The notes: generated from the sequence alone by a model not told the origin. 64,000 nucleotides of DNA from Gibbula magus (GCA_936450465.1 OW388297.1:30026387-30090386), one strand, 5' to 3'. Counted from the stretch's first letter, positions 38,683 to 50,073 are shown. Program-made: numbers and translations.

Positions 38683-39410
38683 TCAGAATTTAATAGTATT
38701 CAATTTTGGGTGGTATTTCTTTATGAAATATTCTTCTTTTAAAACTCTTTTGACTTTATTTGAGTTTTCCATTTGATAGAATGGGAAAATGCTAAATTTT
38801 ATTTCTGTTCCTTTTGCACACACGTCCAAATGTTCACTGAGAGGGATACAGCGCACCTCTGGACACTTTATTTGCTGTTTGTGGACTCGAACACGGGCTC
38901 GTAGATGTTCTGTTTGTCCGATATACTGTTCTTTACAACCTGTACATGTTATAACATATAAAATGTTTTTTGATGCACAATCAAAATTATGTTTAACTCG
39001 GAAATCTCCTTTCCCCTTAAAATTCACTGCATTTCCTTCCAATAGATACGGGCATGTACCACAATTGCCTCTTTTGCACTTTCTCACACTTGGAATGGAA
39101 ATATTTTGTACATTCGAAACAAATTTAGCTTTTGTTAGAATGTTTTTTAGGTTTTTACTTTGCCGTTTACTGTTTATAATTCTTCTTGACTCCAAAATTG
39201 ATTTCATTTTCACATCTTGGTCAAGGATACACATATTTGATTGGATATTTTGATAGATATTAGGATTTCGGGGGTTATATGTTGACACAAAAGCAATAAC
39301 TTTTTCTTCATTGTTGTGTTTCCTCGCTGTTAAAAGATCTAGTCTATTCAATTCCAAAGCCTTTTTAATTCCATCTTCAATTAAAGTTTTTGGATATTCC
39401 CGTAAGCCTA
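38683..39410 (-). pseudogene. Penelope-like C-terminal GIY-YIG endonuclease domain
   Basis: A continuous 224-residue frame (39357-38683), linked to the RT by a frameshift in an A/T run near 39415. It contains the connector SKRQSKNLKNILTKAKF, the Cys cluster CKRGNCGTC and the GIY-YIG core: LYVITC, QYIGQT, the catalytic-type Arg in LRARVRVHK, and the downstream Glu in EEYFIKKYHPKLN. In this family the domain nicks target DNA for priming. All its hallmark residues are present, so this domain has decayed less than the RT. Confidence 0.9.
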
Positions 39411-41310
39411 AAAAAAATCTTCAATTCATCAAGTCTTTTATTACACGTATTTTTGTTGGATACAATCGTGCAAATCCTTCTTGCCAAATTGTATGGGAGG
39501 CTCCTTTTCGTGTGACTGGGGTGACACGACCTAAAGTTTAAATACTGTTTCGTATCCGTGGGCTTGTAATAAATGTCCGTTTCCAATTTGGTGCCTGATT
39601 TCATTACCAGAGTGTCCAGAAAAGCTATTTTATAATTGTTTGCATCCATAGTGAAAGTCGTTCATATTATTTAAAAGGTCGTGGAATCTTTTGAGCATAT
39701 CTTCAGAAAAAGGCCATATAAAAAACAGTCATCTAAGAATCTTCTCCAATTTTCTTGAACATAAAGTGCGACATCCTCTCCAAAAACCGCACAAACTTGT
39801 TGTTCAAGTTTTTCTTCCAAATAACCTAAAACGAGGGTTGCATATGTCGGCGCCATTTTTGTACCCATTGCCGTTCCTTTGATTTGTCTGTAATAATTTC
39901 CGTCAAAATAGAATGTATTGTTTTTCAGAATAAATTCCATACTTTCCAAAACAAATGACTTTGAAAATCTCTCAGGAATAAGTTCCTCACATCGGTCTAA
40001 CCAATATTTTAGTGCTTCCAGTCCGAGACAATGTGGAATATTAGAGTAAAGATTTTTCACATCAAAAGTAACAAGTTGACATTTGTCTGCATCATTTCTG
40101 GTAGTGTTGAAAGGAAATGCATAGTATCACGTGTGAAACTTTTAACACTTGATAACAAAGGTTTTAACAAAATATCCATGAAATTGCTAATTCTAGGCCT
40201 ATGTGTTGCACACATTGGTCCCGCTATTATAGGTCTCAATTTTAATTCTTCCGGATGCTCCATTTCAATCTAGCCGTTTTGACATGTTTCACACTTTTCA
40301 ATAATGTCCTTGCTTTTATGAATTTTCGGTAACCCGTAGAAATTACTAGATTTACAGTCGAAACAAGTTATATATTCTAGTTCCTTTTGAGTGAGGTTTT
40401 CCGAGTATCTGTTTACTAGATTTTTCAAATTCCGGAGTACACTATTTGATTCTTTTTCACTTCATGGAATATACGTATCTTCATCAACAAGTAAGTCCAA
40501 TGACATGCGTTTATAGTTATCCGAATCCATTATAACTGTTGCTCCGCCTCTGTCAGCCTCTTTTATTACAATTTTCGGGTCGTTTGCTAAAGAGTTTAGA
40601 GAATCCCTCTGTGCCGAAGTGATGTTGGAATATTGTTTGTCTCTGTTAGGAATGATAGGATAATTTGTTATTTGATTTACAAATTCATCTAGACATCTAT
40701 TTTGACCTCTTTTAGCACACCAAAAGCTTTTATTTCTCGCAAGTGATTCGTCTGTATTTTCACAGTCATCAAAGTATTCTTCATTTCGGAGTTTTCTACA
40801 AAATTCTGTTAAATTTTCTTTTAGTTCTTCACAGTTGCTGTTTTTCGGCGTAGGCGTAAATTTGAGTCCCTTATTCAATATTTCTATTTCACTATTCGTT
40901 AAGGAACGCCCCGATAGGTTCACTATCTTTGTGTCTACCACTGTCGGTACTTCGATTTCTTTCGCTTCTTCACTGTCCAGGTTTTTGCATAAAAAACGAT
41001 TCTCAGAGTTGTGGTTTTTGTTTGATGTTGATGATGGAAACGAATTTGCAGTTTTTGATTTTGCACTTTTTGGTTTTGTTTCCCTCTTTGGGTTTGTTTC
41101 GTTTGTCCCTCATGAAATCCGTTATGCTGTGGTTTTCTCTGTGAGGAATGCACACGCGATTCAATCTGCACTATTTTGCCGTTCTTTGTTTTGCTACCAA
41201 TAAAGGTAACATTTCTGGTATCCTGGCTTATTGTAACATTTGGGTCTTCTCTGTGCAAATTGGGTCTACCTTTTGGGGATTGTAGTTTTCCTCTAGGTTT
41301 TAACCACGGG
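39377..41310 (-). pseudogene. Penelope-like reverse transcriptase (broken)
   Basis: The pieces, 5' to 3' on the minus strand, are as follows. A basic leader occupies 41310-40935. From 40941 the N-terminal RT region includes LNKGLKFTPTPK and KEADRGGATVIMDSDNY, with a TGA stop just after DTYIP (near 40459). The same frame continues with FYGLPKIHKS, then a stop near 40270, then LRPIIAGPMCATHRP. After a frameshift near 40090 come TFDVKNLYSNIPH (motif A), IKGTAMGTKMAPTYA (motif B) and RFLDDCF (motif C, catalytic DD). After a further frameshift near 39705 come LKRFHDLLNNM and then, in the frame of 39649-39377, TDIYYKPTDTKQYLNF and SCHPSHTKRSLPYNLARR. These motifs are specific to Penelope-like elements. 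Catalytic aspartates are kept, but the breaks prevent a single product. Confidence 0.9.
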
Positions 41311-41337
41311 TTATATATATATATATATATATATATT
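41311..41337. repeat. (TA)n microsatellite
   Basis: About 13 TA units at the 5' border of the Penelope-like element; see also 38437-38500. Confidence 0.95.
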
Positions 41338-41354
41338 AGTACAATCATTACCAT

Positions 41355-42800
41355 TTTGGGCTTTATACAGGTGCAATTTTGGCTCTTCTACCTATTTGGC
41401 TCCAGTTGGTGGAGCCAAAATAACATCAGGTTGTCATTATTACTAATGCACATCTGCACGCCTGATCTTTTGTTAAATTCCCTTTCTGGTAACAGTAGAG
41501 GTATGTCGAAGTGAAAACAATTACTAATGAACGATATTTTTAGTTAAAATCAAGAAAATAAATCTGTAGACTTGGCCCAAAGGTGAAAGTGTGACATGTC
41601 AGTGAACAATGCACAACACACCGCATGTAACTTTCAGCTTTAGTAAAGTTATTTGGAATGAAATGATTTCATTTTTATATATATTTTAACTATTCATATG
41701 CATTCTACGGGACGGATTTTGAAAATGGTGTGAATTTTACCAGTCGTCTGCTACGATCAACAGACGTCACGGACGGGATCTATCACTTTGGAAACATGTT
41801 TTAAAATTGCAATCGCAGGTTTGTTTTACGAACTTTAACTACTTTTTTTACAATCACTACGATAATCTACTTCATTTATCTGATAAAAGAGTGTGTTTGC
41901 ATATCGTCTGTTTTTAATCGTCTGCTAGCTCCATGCACATACCGTTGCAGCTCGGCTACAGCGAGTGTCAGACACCGTCTCAATCGGGAAAACGAAGCAA
42001 CGTTGATCGACTTACTATTATCAGATTTTATATATAAAGTCATGTAGAAATATTCCTGTACACATTGGCTACTCAAGTTTATATGTAGATCCATCTTTTG
42101 ACGATTTTTTATTACAGTTAGACACCCTCTATTTTGATCACGTGACATCCCCCGACCCCCACTATAACAATTTCAGGAAAACAAAACTATACTCACCGAC
42201 TTTGAATAGTTTTTCACTTACCATGGAAATGTTTCTTGATATCCAAGATCATTGTGAAATTGTCGTTCATAAAACACGAAAATTTACGCGATCGGAACTA
42301 CGCATGCACTATAACGAGGTAGTGGCGATAAATTGGTACGCGGCGATAACTGGTCGGCAGCCTTTTGGCTCCGGACTTTTGATAAGCAATATCTCGGAAA
42401 TGAATATATATAATCCCAGCCAAACGTTTACTTTACAATACCATCATTTACGTGATTGAATAAATTCAAAAATAAGTCCATTATATACTCAAATAAAAAT
42501 TTGAAATTATACATCCAGCGCACTCGCCCAGGCTGTTTCTGTCGCCATCGCAGGTTTCTCGACTGCAGTCGAAGCGCAGCGCATCAGCATGGGGGAACCG
42601 TGTCAAGGCTAATATTGGTCGCAGAAATTGCGTATTTATCACGGTTTATTAAGTTCATTATTATAGAATTTTGAATATTTCTACCTTGGATTATTTTCAT
42701 CAAAGGAAATTAACGTTACGGGAAAGTAGATAGATAGATCTAGTGCGAACCGGAAGCGGTTAGACCCGCATGTTTTCAAGACACACAGACACTGGCACAG
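41355..42800. other. Non-coding; CpG-richer central part
   Basis: A short inverted repeat, TTTGGCTCCA…TGGAGCCAAA, lies at about 41394-41418. From about 42170 to 42750 CpG is noticeably more frequent than in the surroundings, as in a promoter. A 105-codon plus-strand frame (42142-42459) shows no family signature and is probably chance. A possible minus-strand exon is listed separately. Confidence 0.45.
42222..42252 (-). other. Possible short first coding exon (minus strand)
   Basis: On the minus strand ATG at 42252 opens MILDIKKHFH and runs into a near-consensus donor, CATG|GTAAGTG at 42222/42221. Another donor, GTCG|GTGAGT, follows near 42194. The upstream DNA (to about 42420) is CpG-richer than average. 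No acceptor-linked second exon was found. I do not recognise the peptide, and chance remains likely. Confidence 0.2.
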
Positions 42801-42802
42801 TT

Positions 42803-43057
42803 ATAATAATAATAATAATAATAATAACTCTTTATTGTCCGTAATACAATGTACATAGGAAATTCTTTGTGTGCAAATAGCACCCGGCAGCCACAGTGCA
42901 GCGCCAGTTCATGCGTTGTTCTGTCCTTATATGCTGAGTGTCAAGCAAGGCAGCAACAACTCCCATCTTTTAACGTCTTTTGGTATGACGCGACCGGGAA
43001 TCGAACCCCGGTCTTCCGGGTGATGAGCGGACACTCTACCAACTGAGCTACATCCCC
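42803..43057 (-). mobile_element. tRNA-derived SINE with (ATT)n tail
   Basis: On the minus strand it begins with a tRNA-like head (43057 to about 42987), continues with a 150-bp body holding GTTGTTGCTGCCTTGCTTG and CTCAGCATATAAGGACAG, and ends in ACAATAAAGAGTTATTATTATT, an (ATT)n tail at 42828-42803. The head-body-tail layout defines a pol III SINE. The body words resemble SINEs I recall from molluscs; this is unverified. No target-site duplication was evident. Confidence 0.8.
42987..43057 (-). pseudogene. tRNA-like head of the SINE (Met-CAT-like)
   Basis: From 43057 on the minus strand: GGGGATGTAGCTCAGTTGG (A box TAGCTCAGTTGG), an anticodon region CGCTCATCAC near CCGGAAG, and the B box GGGGTTCGATTCC. 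The arrangement is close to an elongator tRNA-Met. The acceptor arms do not close properly and the SINE body follows at once, so it is a SINE head, not a working tRNA gene. Confidence 0.75.
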
Positions 43058-45327
43058 GGTTAAAAAAGTTGCCAGATTTGATTTGTCGGAAAAGTCGCAA
43101 TGACTGCTGTTGTACGGGTGAGTATAAACTTCTGTTTTTTTACTTAAACTTTCATTGTATCAAGGAGTTATATGCCTGTCACAATAGTCGCAATAATCCC
43201 GTCCAAAATATACAGCAGTGCCAGTTGACTGTGTCGATCATGATCTACATACATGTTCACATGAGGTCATCAAGTCTACTGTGCCTAACTTGATTCGATA
43301 ATATTGTTGGTCGCTTTACAATGTGCAACTTGCTTTGTAGCATTGTAGGCTAAAGTTACGCGGCAGGTCAAGATACCGATTCGCGCATCCTTAATTGTTT
43401 ATGAATGAACTGGATAATCACACAATAAATCATTTCCTTGGCAAAGTTTAGACGTTTCGTTAACATGGTTAATGTCATCATATTTGTTAAACGTCTGAAA
43501 AGAGTCTGAAAATCAAGTTAAAGCTGGGAATATTTGGAACATTCAAACAGTGCCTGCGTATCTTTAGCCTACAATAATAGAAATTTTCTCTAGAAATGCT
43601 TGTGACAATGCCACCAAAAGTTCAAAGATGAGTCTAGATATTTCGACGGGCCAGTACAATGTTACCGAATAGACCTTCTGCTGATAAGGTCGAGTTAGAG
43701 TTACCTCCCTTTTGACCGGACATTTCTCAGCAACCATTGAACTGGCTGGGAGGCAGGCACTTCCTGGTTACATGTATGCTAATAACGTCTTGAATGTACG
43801 TCAAATAATTAATAAATCTTTCTTCATGGTGTTACTTGACCTTTGTATTTGATTATAGCATAACATATTTTAGTTCCAGTTTATTTTTTTTATCACTTCA
43901 CGTGCACAGTTCACCCCCATACAGTACAATGACAATGTCACAGCTGATCTAAACAAAAACATGATATTGGTTATATTCTAAAAGTTAACAAACTCTGTTA
44001 AATTAAGTTAAACATTTACAATAAATGTGTTAATGAATAAAAGTGTAGAAAAATGGATTAAAGTGCATAAAAATTTTTTTTTAAATATGTTATTTTAACA
44101 CACACAAAAGTATGTTGAAGTCATTTCACACATCCTGAAAATATGTTTACAACTATCAAAACTTATTGAAAATACTATATGTTGATTTGGGTAAAAATTT
44201 ATCAAACTACAGAAGAATTTGATTACTGTTACAAAAATTTATACCTAGAAAAAAAATGAAAACATGTATATGTTTAATGAATTGATCAAAGTTCATCAAC
44301 ACAGGTTGTTTTATGTACCGGTACCTACTACAAATAAATACAACAATTAGATTTTCCATAACACAAAAGTTGACATAATTTCATAAAGACAGGGTTGTTG
44401 TATTTTTAAAAATCATCAGGCAAAAGTTTTTTTATTTACTTGATTTTGAAAAATTTGGAAAAGAAATGCTACAATCCCTCCACAATCCCAAGTTTTCCCC
44501 CCATTTAAAACAATTGTCAGATCTTGTCCCTGAAAAAAACTTAACCTGTTGTGCTTACCTGAAAATGTTTCATCTACACTGGAGCAAAGTTGCTTATTTT
44601 GCCTATTGCCTATAGACATTTTGTCCAAATTAAGAAATCTGTAATCAAAGTAATTAATTTTGTCTGGCCTCATGATGGAAATATTTTATTAATCATCAGG
44701 GAATTAGTTTTAGACATCGATGTTGATTTTACTCTGATTTTTTCATTTTATATGAAATTACTTACCTAATAGATTCAATCTTTTTGTCACAATATTAAGG
44801 AATACTCAAACTACTGTGAAGTTATTTTGTTAATTTAGTTGTCAAATGTTATGTGTAGTTTTAAAAAAAACTCCTTTTAATCACATTGAAAGAGACTGTT
44901 TTCACAAATGATTTGACACATTTATAGTTCATTCCCAAATATAAATTCTACTGACATGTCATCAGAATTGAGCTGAAATTGAGATATGACAATTAAACAT
45001 TGAATTCACTTCAAATTTAACATGAAAAGAAGCTGTAATATTTAATTAAGACTCAAAATAGCCCAGTTAAATATGTAAATAACAAGCTCGAACCATTCCT
45101 TTCAAAATCGGATTCATAACCTGAAAAAGATATTTATTCTGTATGTGTGGTGATGATAAGTGGAAGTTTTATTTTTGTGTAAATTTATATTCATTAATTA
45201 TATATAACTCCAACCTTTGATTAGCAAAATTGACAATTAATTGTATATTTTTCAGTCATTAATTACATGTATGAATCCTGAATGTAACGTTGTACAGCTA
45301 TGATTTTCTGAAGAGATTTAAACTACA
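43058..45327. other. Non-coding stretch, nothing firm
   Basis: AT-rich throughout. A minus-strand frame (44673-44416) passes through a good donor, TTTTCAG|GTAAGC near 44560, but its peptide has no recognisable family and no partner exon was found. No repeat element was identified. Confidence 0.45.
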
Positions 45328-46051
45328 GGGCCCGGTTGTTCAAAACTCGGTTATCTTTTAACCAGCCGTTAAATTAATTTAACCGACTGTTAACTTTAAC
45401 AGAGCTGTTATCTTGTTGTTCAAAACTCGGTTAACTTTAACAGGCTGTTAACTTGGCGTTAAAGTTAACGTACCTCAGGACCGACGCTAACTTTTAACAG
45501 TGTGGTTAACTCTCAAGATGGCGTTCGTGGCTAACGCAGCTTTCATGATGCCAGTTCAGCAGAGAAAGGATAGGGTATACCGAGGACTCAATTATGATAT
45601 TGGAGATTATACTAATCAGGAGCTACGATTCCGCTATCGGTTTGGGAGAGCTTCGATTGCTCACCTCTGTGACATTTTACGAGGTGATTTGCAACGTCCG
45701 ACAAGCAGGGGCCACGCACTGACTGTGGAACAACAAGTGTTAGTGGCCCTTCGCTTTTATGCAAGCGGTATAGTTTCTTGCAAGTTGTTGGTGATACCTT
45801 AGGTTTGGATAAGAGTACTGTATCTAGGGTCGTGCGTGATGTGACTGATGCTTTAGTAGCAAGGCGAAATGAATACATTTCATGGCCGACTGACAATAGG
45901 AAACTTCGTCGAATTGAGGATGGCTTCTTTGCGCTGGGCGGATTTCCTAAAGTAATAGGATGTGTTGATGGTACACACGTTCGTATCCAAGCCCCTTCAA
46001 GAGATGAACCTGCATATGTCAACAGGAAAGGAGTATTGAACAACCGGGCCC
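45328..46051 (+). mobile_element. Harbinger/PIF-like DNA transposon, internally deleted
   Basis: Bounded by perfect 16-bp inverted repeats, GGGCCCGGTTGTTCAA (45328-45343) and TTGAACAACCGGGCCC (46036-46051). A subterminal direct repeat, GTTGTTCAAAACTCGGTTA, occurs at 45335 and 45415, 80 bp apart. The interior encodes the first part of a Harbinger-type transposase and stops where the right inverted repeat begins, so the second half is missing. At 724 bp it is far shorter than autonomous members. No clear 3-bp target duplication (ACA against AGA). Confidence 0.85.
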
Positions 46052-46086
46052 AGAATGAGAGTAGAATTAACTTGGTGAAAATATAA
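45518..46086 (+). pseudogene. Harbinger-like transposase, frameshifted and truncated
   Basis: The likely start is the ATG at 45518 (MAFVANAAFMMP). The N-terminal frame runs through GRASIAHLCDIL and [14 protein letters not shown] to about 45766, where one frameshift occurs. The second frame continues [20 protein letters not shown] (the helix-turn-helix-like segment) and then [16 protein letters not shown], with the first catalytic Asp of the DDE triad. After EPAYVNRKG the family's continuation is absent and the codons read into the terminal repeat. The second Asp and the Glu are lost, so no active transposase is possible. Confidence 0.88.
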
Positions 46087-47648
46087 ATTCAACTTTCATT
46101 TATTTGGATGTTTATAAAAATCATTACATTTTCAATATATTAAATGAATTTTGTGCAGAGTCATTTTGGCAAGTGAAAAATGTTGGCCCCTTTTTCAAAT
46201 TCCTTACATGCAGAATATTCTTCAAACACACTTTGGGAACTATATTTAAAAATTTTTTAATATCATCTACATATGTAATGTGATTTGAATTTATACTGAC
46301 AGCATAAGGATAAATCTAGCTATAGATGCAATGAACAGAATAAATACACCAACATATTGACTAAATATGGGTTTTTTTATGGTAGAAGTGTATCATAAAA
46401 AATAATTTTGAGCAATTATCTGGTGGACCAATTACCTTGAGTTTGGTTTAAATTCTGACTTTTTCCCCTCAATTAAATAAAAAAAATTACATGCAAAGTA
46501 CAGGACAATATATTTCAACTCAATTCTGAAGAAGTCTTACAAATATAACCACTCATCTAGCTGTGTTGTCAGCTCAAGACATATAGTTGGAATAATAAAT
46601 TCAAATTATTCAACTTCCTTGAGTTCAAATCTAAAATCTATAATTATATATAAAATAACATAAATACATGTATGTCTACAATGAATCCTGAAATATCATT
46701 TGTACTGGTTATGGGACACACGGTTAGAAGCACTTGTCGCTGTGAAATAAATTTTAAAAATCAGGGTCTGCTGCTTTTTTTAGGACGATGTCGAATCAAC
46801 ATTACAGTCTACAGATTTAATTTGTTTTAACCAGTCAGTCTGGCATTCACAGATTATTAAATACAATCAAAGAGGAAAATTATGACTATGACATCCGACA
46901 AAAGACATTTTTTTATGGACGCTGTCCGATGTATCCTGTCATTGAATCACCAGTGTCGCGGTCACGCTTTGAACACTGGCCGGAGTTACACTCAAATAGA
47001 CATAACAAAGCATCAGAAAACAGTAAATGTCATTTATACATGTTTATTTACCCTTTGGAAGCAAAATCAAAGTATAATTTACCGTTGACAGTCCAGACAA
47101 ATCATAATGCGAGCGAGAAAAGGGAACCAGAAATCGTATGTTTTTAGCGTCAACTAAGCATTGTCGCTTATAACAATAATAACAAATGTGTCCGGTAAAA
47201 TGGCCGCCGACGTCAAATGCCGCTTACAACAACCAAAAAGGCAGAACGACTATTGATAGTTATTTTTAAATACATGATTGAGAATGAGATACTCTGTTTC
47301 ATCAGTGAAGTAAACTCTCTACTGACTTGCGATAACCTTTAATTTCCTTATAAACCTGAATTTCGACATAAACCACAGAAGTATTGATATTATATATATT
47401 CTTTAAAAAAAACCCCGCATTTATCTCATCTCGTTGATGTAGAAAAGTTATAGGCCTATATATCTATATATTCACTCTAGGCTGCGCCACTCGATAAATA
47501 AAATACGAAAACACATTTATATAAAACTCGCTTTCTCCCGTTTAATACCAAAACCACTCAGTCATTGACATTTTATTATAGACTCTGAGACTTACATGTA
47601 AATTAGCTGTTGCAAGAATAATTTTCATAAATAGAGGATAATATATGA
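46052..47648. other. Non-coding stretch, nothing recognised
   Basis: AT-rich. Short open frames at 46882-47147 overlap in two frames and show no family signature. Confidence 0.5.
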
Positions 47649-47772
47649 GTGTCTATGACGTACGTACTATGTCTACGACACGAGTGCCTGAATATTAGTA
47701 TTTCCCGAGCGAGAGCGAGGGATATACTGATATTCAGACACGAGTGTCGTAAACAGAGTATAACATAGACAC
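47649..47772. repeat. Imperfect 50-bp inverted repeat (foldback)
   Basis: GTGTCTATG…TACGACACGAGTGCCTGAATATTAGTAT on the left pairs with the complement of ATACTGATATTCAGACACGAGTGTCGTA…CATAGACAC on the right, with several mismatches. The loop is CCCGAGCGAGAGCGAGGG, itself locally symmetric. The word ACACGAGTG is unusually conserved in both arms and partly self-complementary (CACTCGTG). Confidence 0.8.
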
Positions 47773-48504
47773 AAATATAATATTATGTTTATATGTCCAT
47801 ATAAAATGCATTAAAAATCTACTTTTACCGGCCTCAGTATTTAGAATTCTAGACTGCTGAAAATGTGGTGACGTCTCTTTTGCGGTTGAGTGTGGTTTAT
47901 CAATATATATATATCTGAGATAACGCACAAGAAAGGTACAGAGATGACTGTCAGTTAATTAGGTTAGAATTCCATCTTTAACATGCATACATAGAAAATA
48001 AAATAGTAGCTTAATAGCAACTCATTTAGGGTTATATATAAGGTACTATATATTAGATATTGAAAGGGCTATATTAAATATAAGTAAATTAAGTTTAAGT
48101 AAAGCAGATTTTTGTCGTTCTAAATTAAGTGTGCAAGTTTATCAGTAGGCCTATAACTAAAATACATTAGATCAGGAAATATCTCAACTGGTTCCTATAC
48201 GGATAACCGTTTTCTATGGATACGGCTTATTGAGATGTATAATGCGACGTTTTAACGTACCAATTTATTGTACAAACTTTAATAATAAATGGTCAATTTG
48301 AGAAAAATAACATGCGAAAACCTAGCTATACATCGCCTTTAACATATCGTGTGGAATCTAACAACTGGAATTGTATTAGGACGGAATCTAGAAAGAGAAA
48401 CATCGGCCTCGTCAATACTTATTTCCCTGTCCACAAATATTATTGTAATCCTCATTATTACAGGAACAAGGATATTTTCTCGATAAGAACTTCATTAATG
48501 TGAA
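47773..48504. other. Non-coding; holds dispersed repeat core near 48198
   Basis: About 48198-48230 carries the TACGGATAACCGTTTTCTAT core shared with 2939-2971. Nothing else was recognised. Confidence 0.55.
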
Positions 48505-48800
48505 AATACACGACGTGGGGGATATAGTCGTTGGTTCCGTCAGTGTGTCCGTCCGTCTGTCAGTATGTCTGTCCGTGATCACATCGTTTCCGGAGCACTT
48601 CTCGAAAACTACTTGGCCAATCTTAACAACATTTGGTATATTGCCACCCAATATCTGAAAGATGTGCTTTTTGGGAGTTTAAACTTTTTGAATTTTTTTG
48701 TTTTGTTTCCATGGTAACAATTTGGACTTTGTCTATTTGAAGGTAGGGTTTTGTTTCCGGAGCAGACGTATAAATCTAATAGACCAATCCTCACCAATAA
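48505..48800 (+). repeat. Dispersed repeat R, plus orientation
   Basis: Starts with a GTCCGTCCGTCTGTC-like run, then CGTTTCCGGAGCACTTCTCG, AAAACTACTTGGCCAAT, ATATTGCCACCCAATAT and CATGGTAACAATTTGGACTT, with a second CCGGAGCAGA near 48758 that marks a second subrepeat. The same order occurs on the opposite strand at 52445-53075. I recall CCGTCC-run repeats like this as common in mollusc genomes. Non-coding. Confidence 0.8.
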
Positions 48801-49405
48801 CTTTAGTATGTAGAGTGTATGTAGGATGTTAACCATCTTGGCAGGTCTAAGATATGGACTGAATAACTTGGGTATGTAGAGTGAATGTAGGATGTAAACC
48901 ATCTAGGCAGGGTGTTAACCATCTAGGCAGGTCTAAGAGATAGACTGAATAACTTGGGTATGTAGAGTGTATGTAGGAAGTTAACCATCTAGGCAGGGTG
49001 TTAACCATCTAGGCAGGGTGTTAACCATCTAGGCAGGTCTAAGATATAGACTGAATAACTTGAGGATGTAGAGTGTATGTAGGATGTTTATAATCTTAGA
49101 GGCAGGGTGTTAACCATCTAGGGAGGTCTAAGATATAGACTGAATAACTTGGGTATGTAGACTGTATGTAGGATGTTAACCATCTAGGCAGGGTGTTAAC
49201 CATCTAGGCAGGTCTAATATAAAAATATAGACTGAATAACTTGAGGATGTAGAGTGTATGTAGGATGTTAACCATCTAGGCAGGTCTAAGCGATAGACTG
49301 AATAACTTGGGTATGTAGAGTGTATGTAGGATGTTAACCATCTAGGCAGGTCTAAGATATAGACTGAATAACTTGAGGATGTAGAGTGTATGTAGTATGT
49401 TAATC
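48800..49405 (+). repeat. 66-bp minisatellite with 20-bp subrepeats
   Basis: The basic unit runs GATGTTAACCATCTAGGCAG, GTCTAAGATATAGACTGAAT, AACTTGGGTATGTAGAGTGT, ATGTAG (66 bp). Several units carry extra copies of a 20-bp word, GCAGGGTGTTAACCATCTAG, inserted in tandem (near 48905, 49000-49030, 49100 and 49190). About eight units in all. The unit matches the array at 53146-53640 in reverse. Confidence 0.9.
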
Positions 49406-50069
49406 TTCAAGGAAAATCGGCATGTTTGGAAGTCTTCTTTGCACACTGAAAATAAGTGACAAGGGACAATTGAGTGACAAATGACAAGTTTATATGCATA
49501 TTGGGCCACTTAACTCATACTGCTTATATAGCAAAGACTATTTTTGATATCATGTAATCAAAGAGGCAAAGTACGAAAATGTTTGAACTTGTGGTTGATC
49601 TCAACTGATACACATGTATTTCCTTTCAGATTACAATGTTATTACATTGCATGAGAGAGAAGGGGAGTCCTCAGGAATGGCAAGATGCAAGAGCACAGCC
49701 CCGACCCAAACCCCTCTTGCCTGCTATCTTTTACCCCCTCATGTTTAATCAAGATAATAGTTTAATGCTTGTTAACTGTGGTGAACAGGACAGTTGAAAT
49801 ACCTTCCACGACCACTGCTTATAGTCGTCCGGGCCTGATGAATAACTGAGTAGCCAACCACAATCTCATGGATATGTATGATATTTCTCTTCTGTAAATA
49901 TCTGTATTCTACCTTTCCCCATTGTATATATGTAGCTAGATAAAGCTTTAGCCCCTTTTGGGAAATATTCGTTTCCAGGGCCTACCAGTTTATACTTATT
50001 TTCGGATTGTCGAATATGGACGCACGCCGCTTATTGTCAACGTTTATCTACGCGTAATAAAGATTTTGG
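49406..50069. other. Non-coding stretch, nothing recognised
   Basis: No repeat family, RNA gene or coding signature that I can support. Confidence 0.5.
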
Positions 50070-50073
50070 TTAA

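Larger units (their letters stand above)
38500..41340 (-). mobile_element. Penelope-like retroelement, broken copy
   Basis: The minus strand encodes, in order, a basic N-terminal region, a Penelope-type reverse transcriptase and a GIY-YIG endonuclease, the defining layout of endonuclease-bearing Penelope-like elements. The full coding span of about 2.6 kb is present, with roughly four frameshifts and two stop codons. Frameshifts near 39705 and 39415 sit in T or A runs. The element is bounded by (TA)n tracts on both sides, in line with insertion into AT-rich simple repeats. No clean terminal repeats were identified. Confidence 0.88.

Noticed and set aside
38789..39253. 154-codon plus-strand frame
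   Set aside because: It is the antisense shadow of the GIY-YIG domain frame.
40835..41203. 122-codon plus-strand frame rich in Phe and Leu
   Set aside because: Antisense shadow of the basic N-terminal region of the Penelope-like element.
42142..42459. 105-codon plus-strand open frame
   Set aside because: No family signature and unusual composition. It overlaps the CpG patch, where long chance frames are more likely.
44416..44673. Minus-strand exon with donor TTTTCAG|GTAAGC, possibly a Myb-like partner gene of the Harbinger element
   Set aside because: The peptide has no SANT/Myb features and no second exon was found. The link to Harbinger rests only on closeness.
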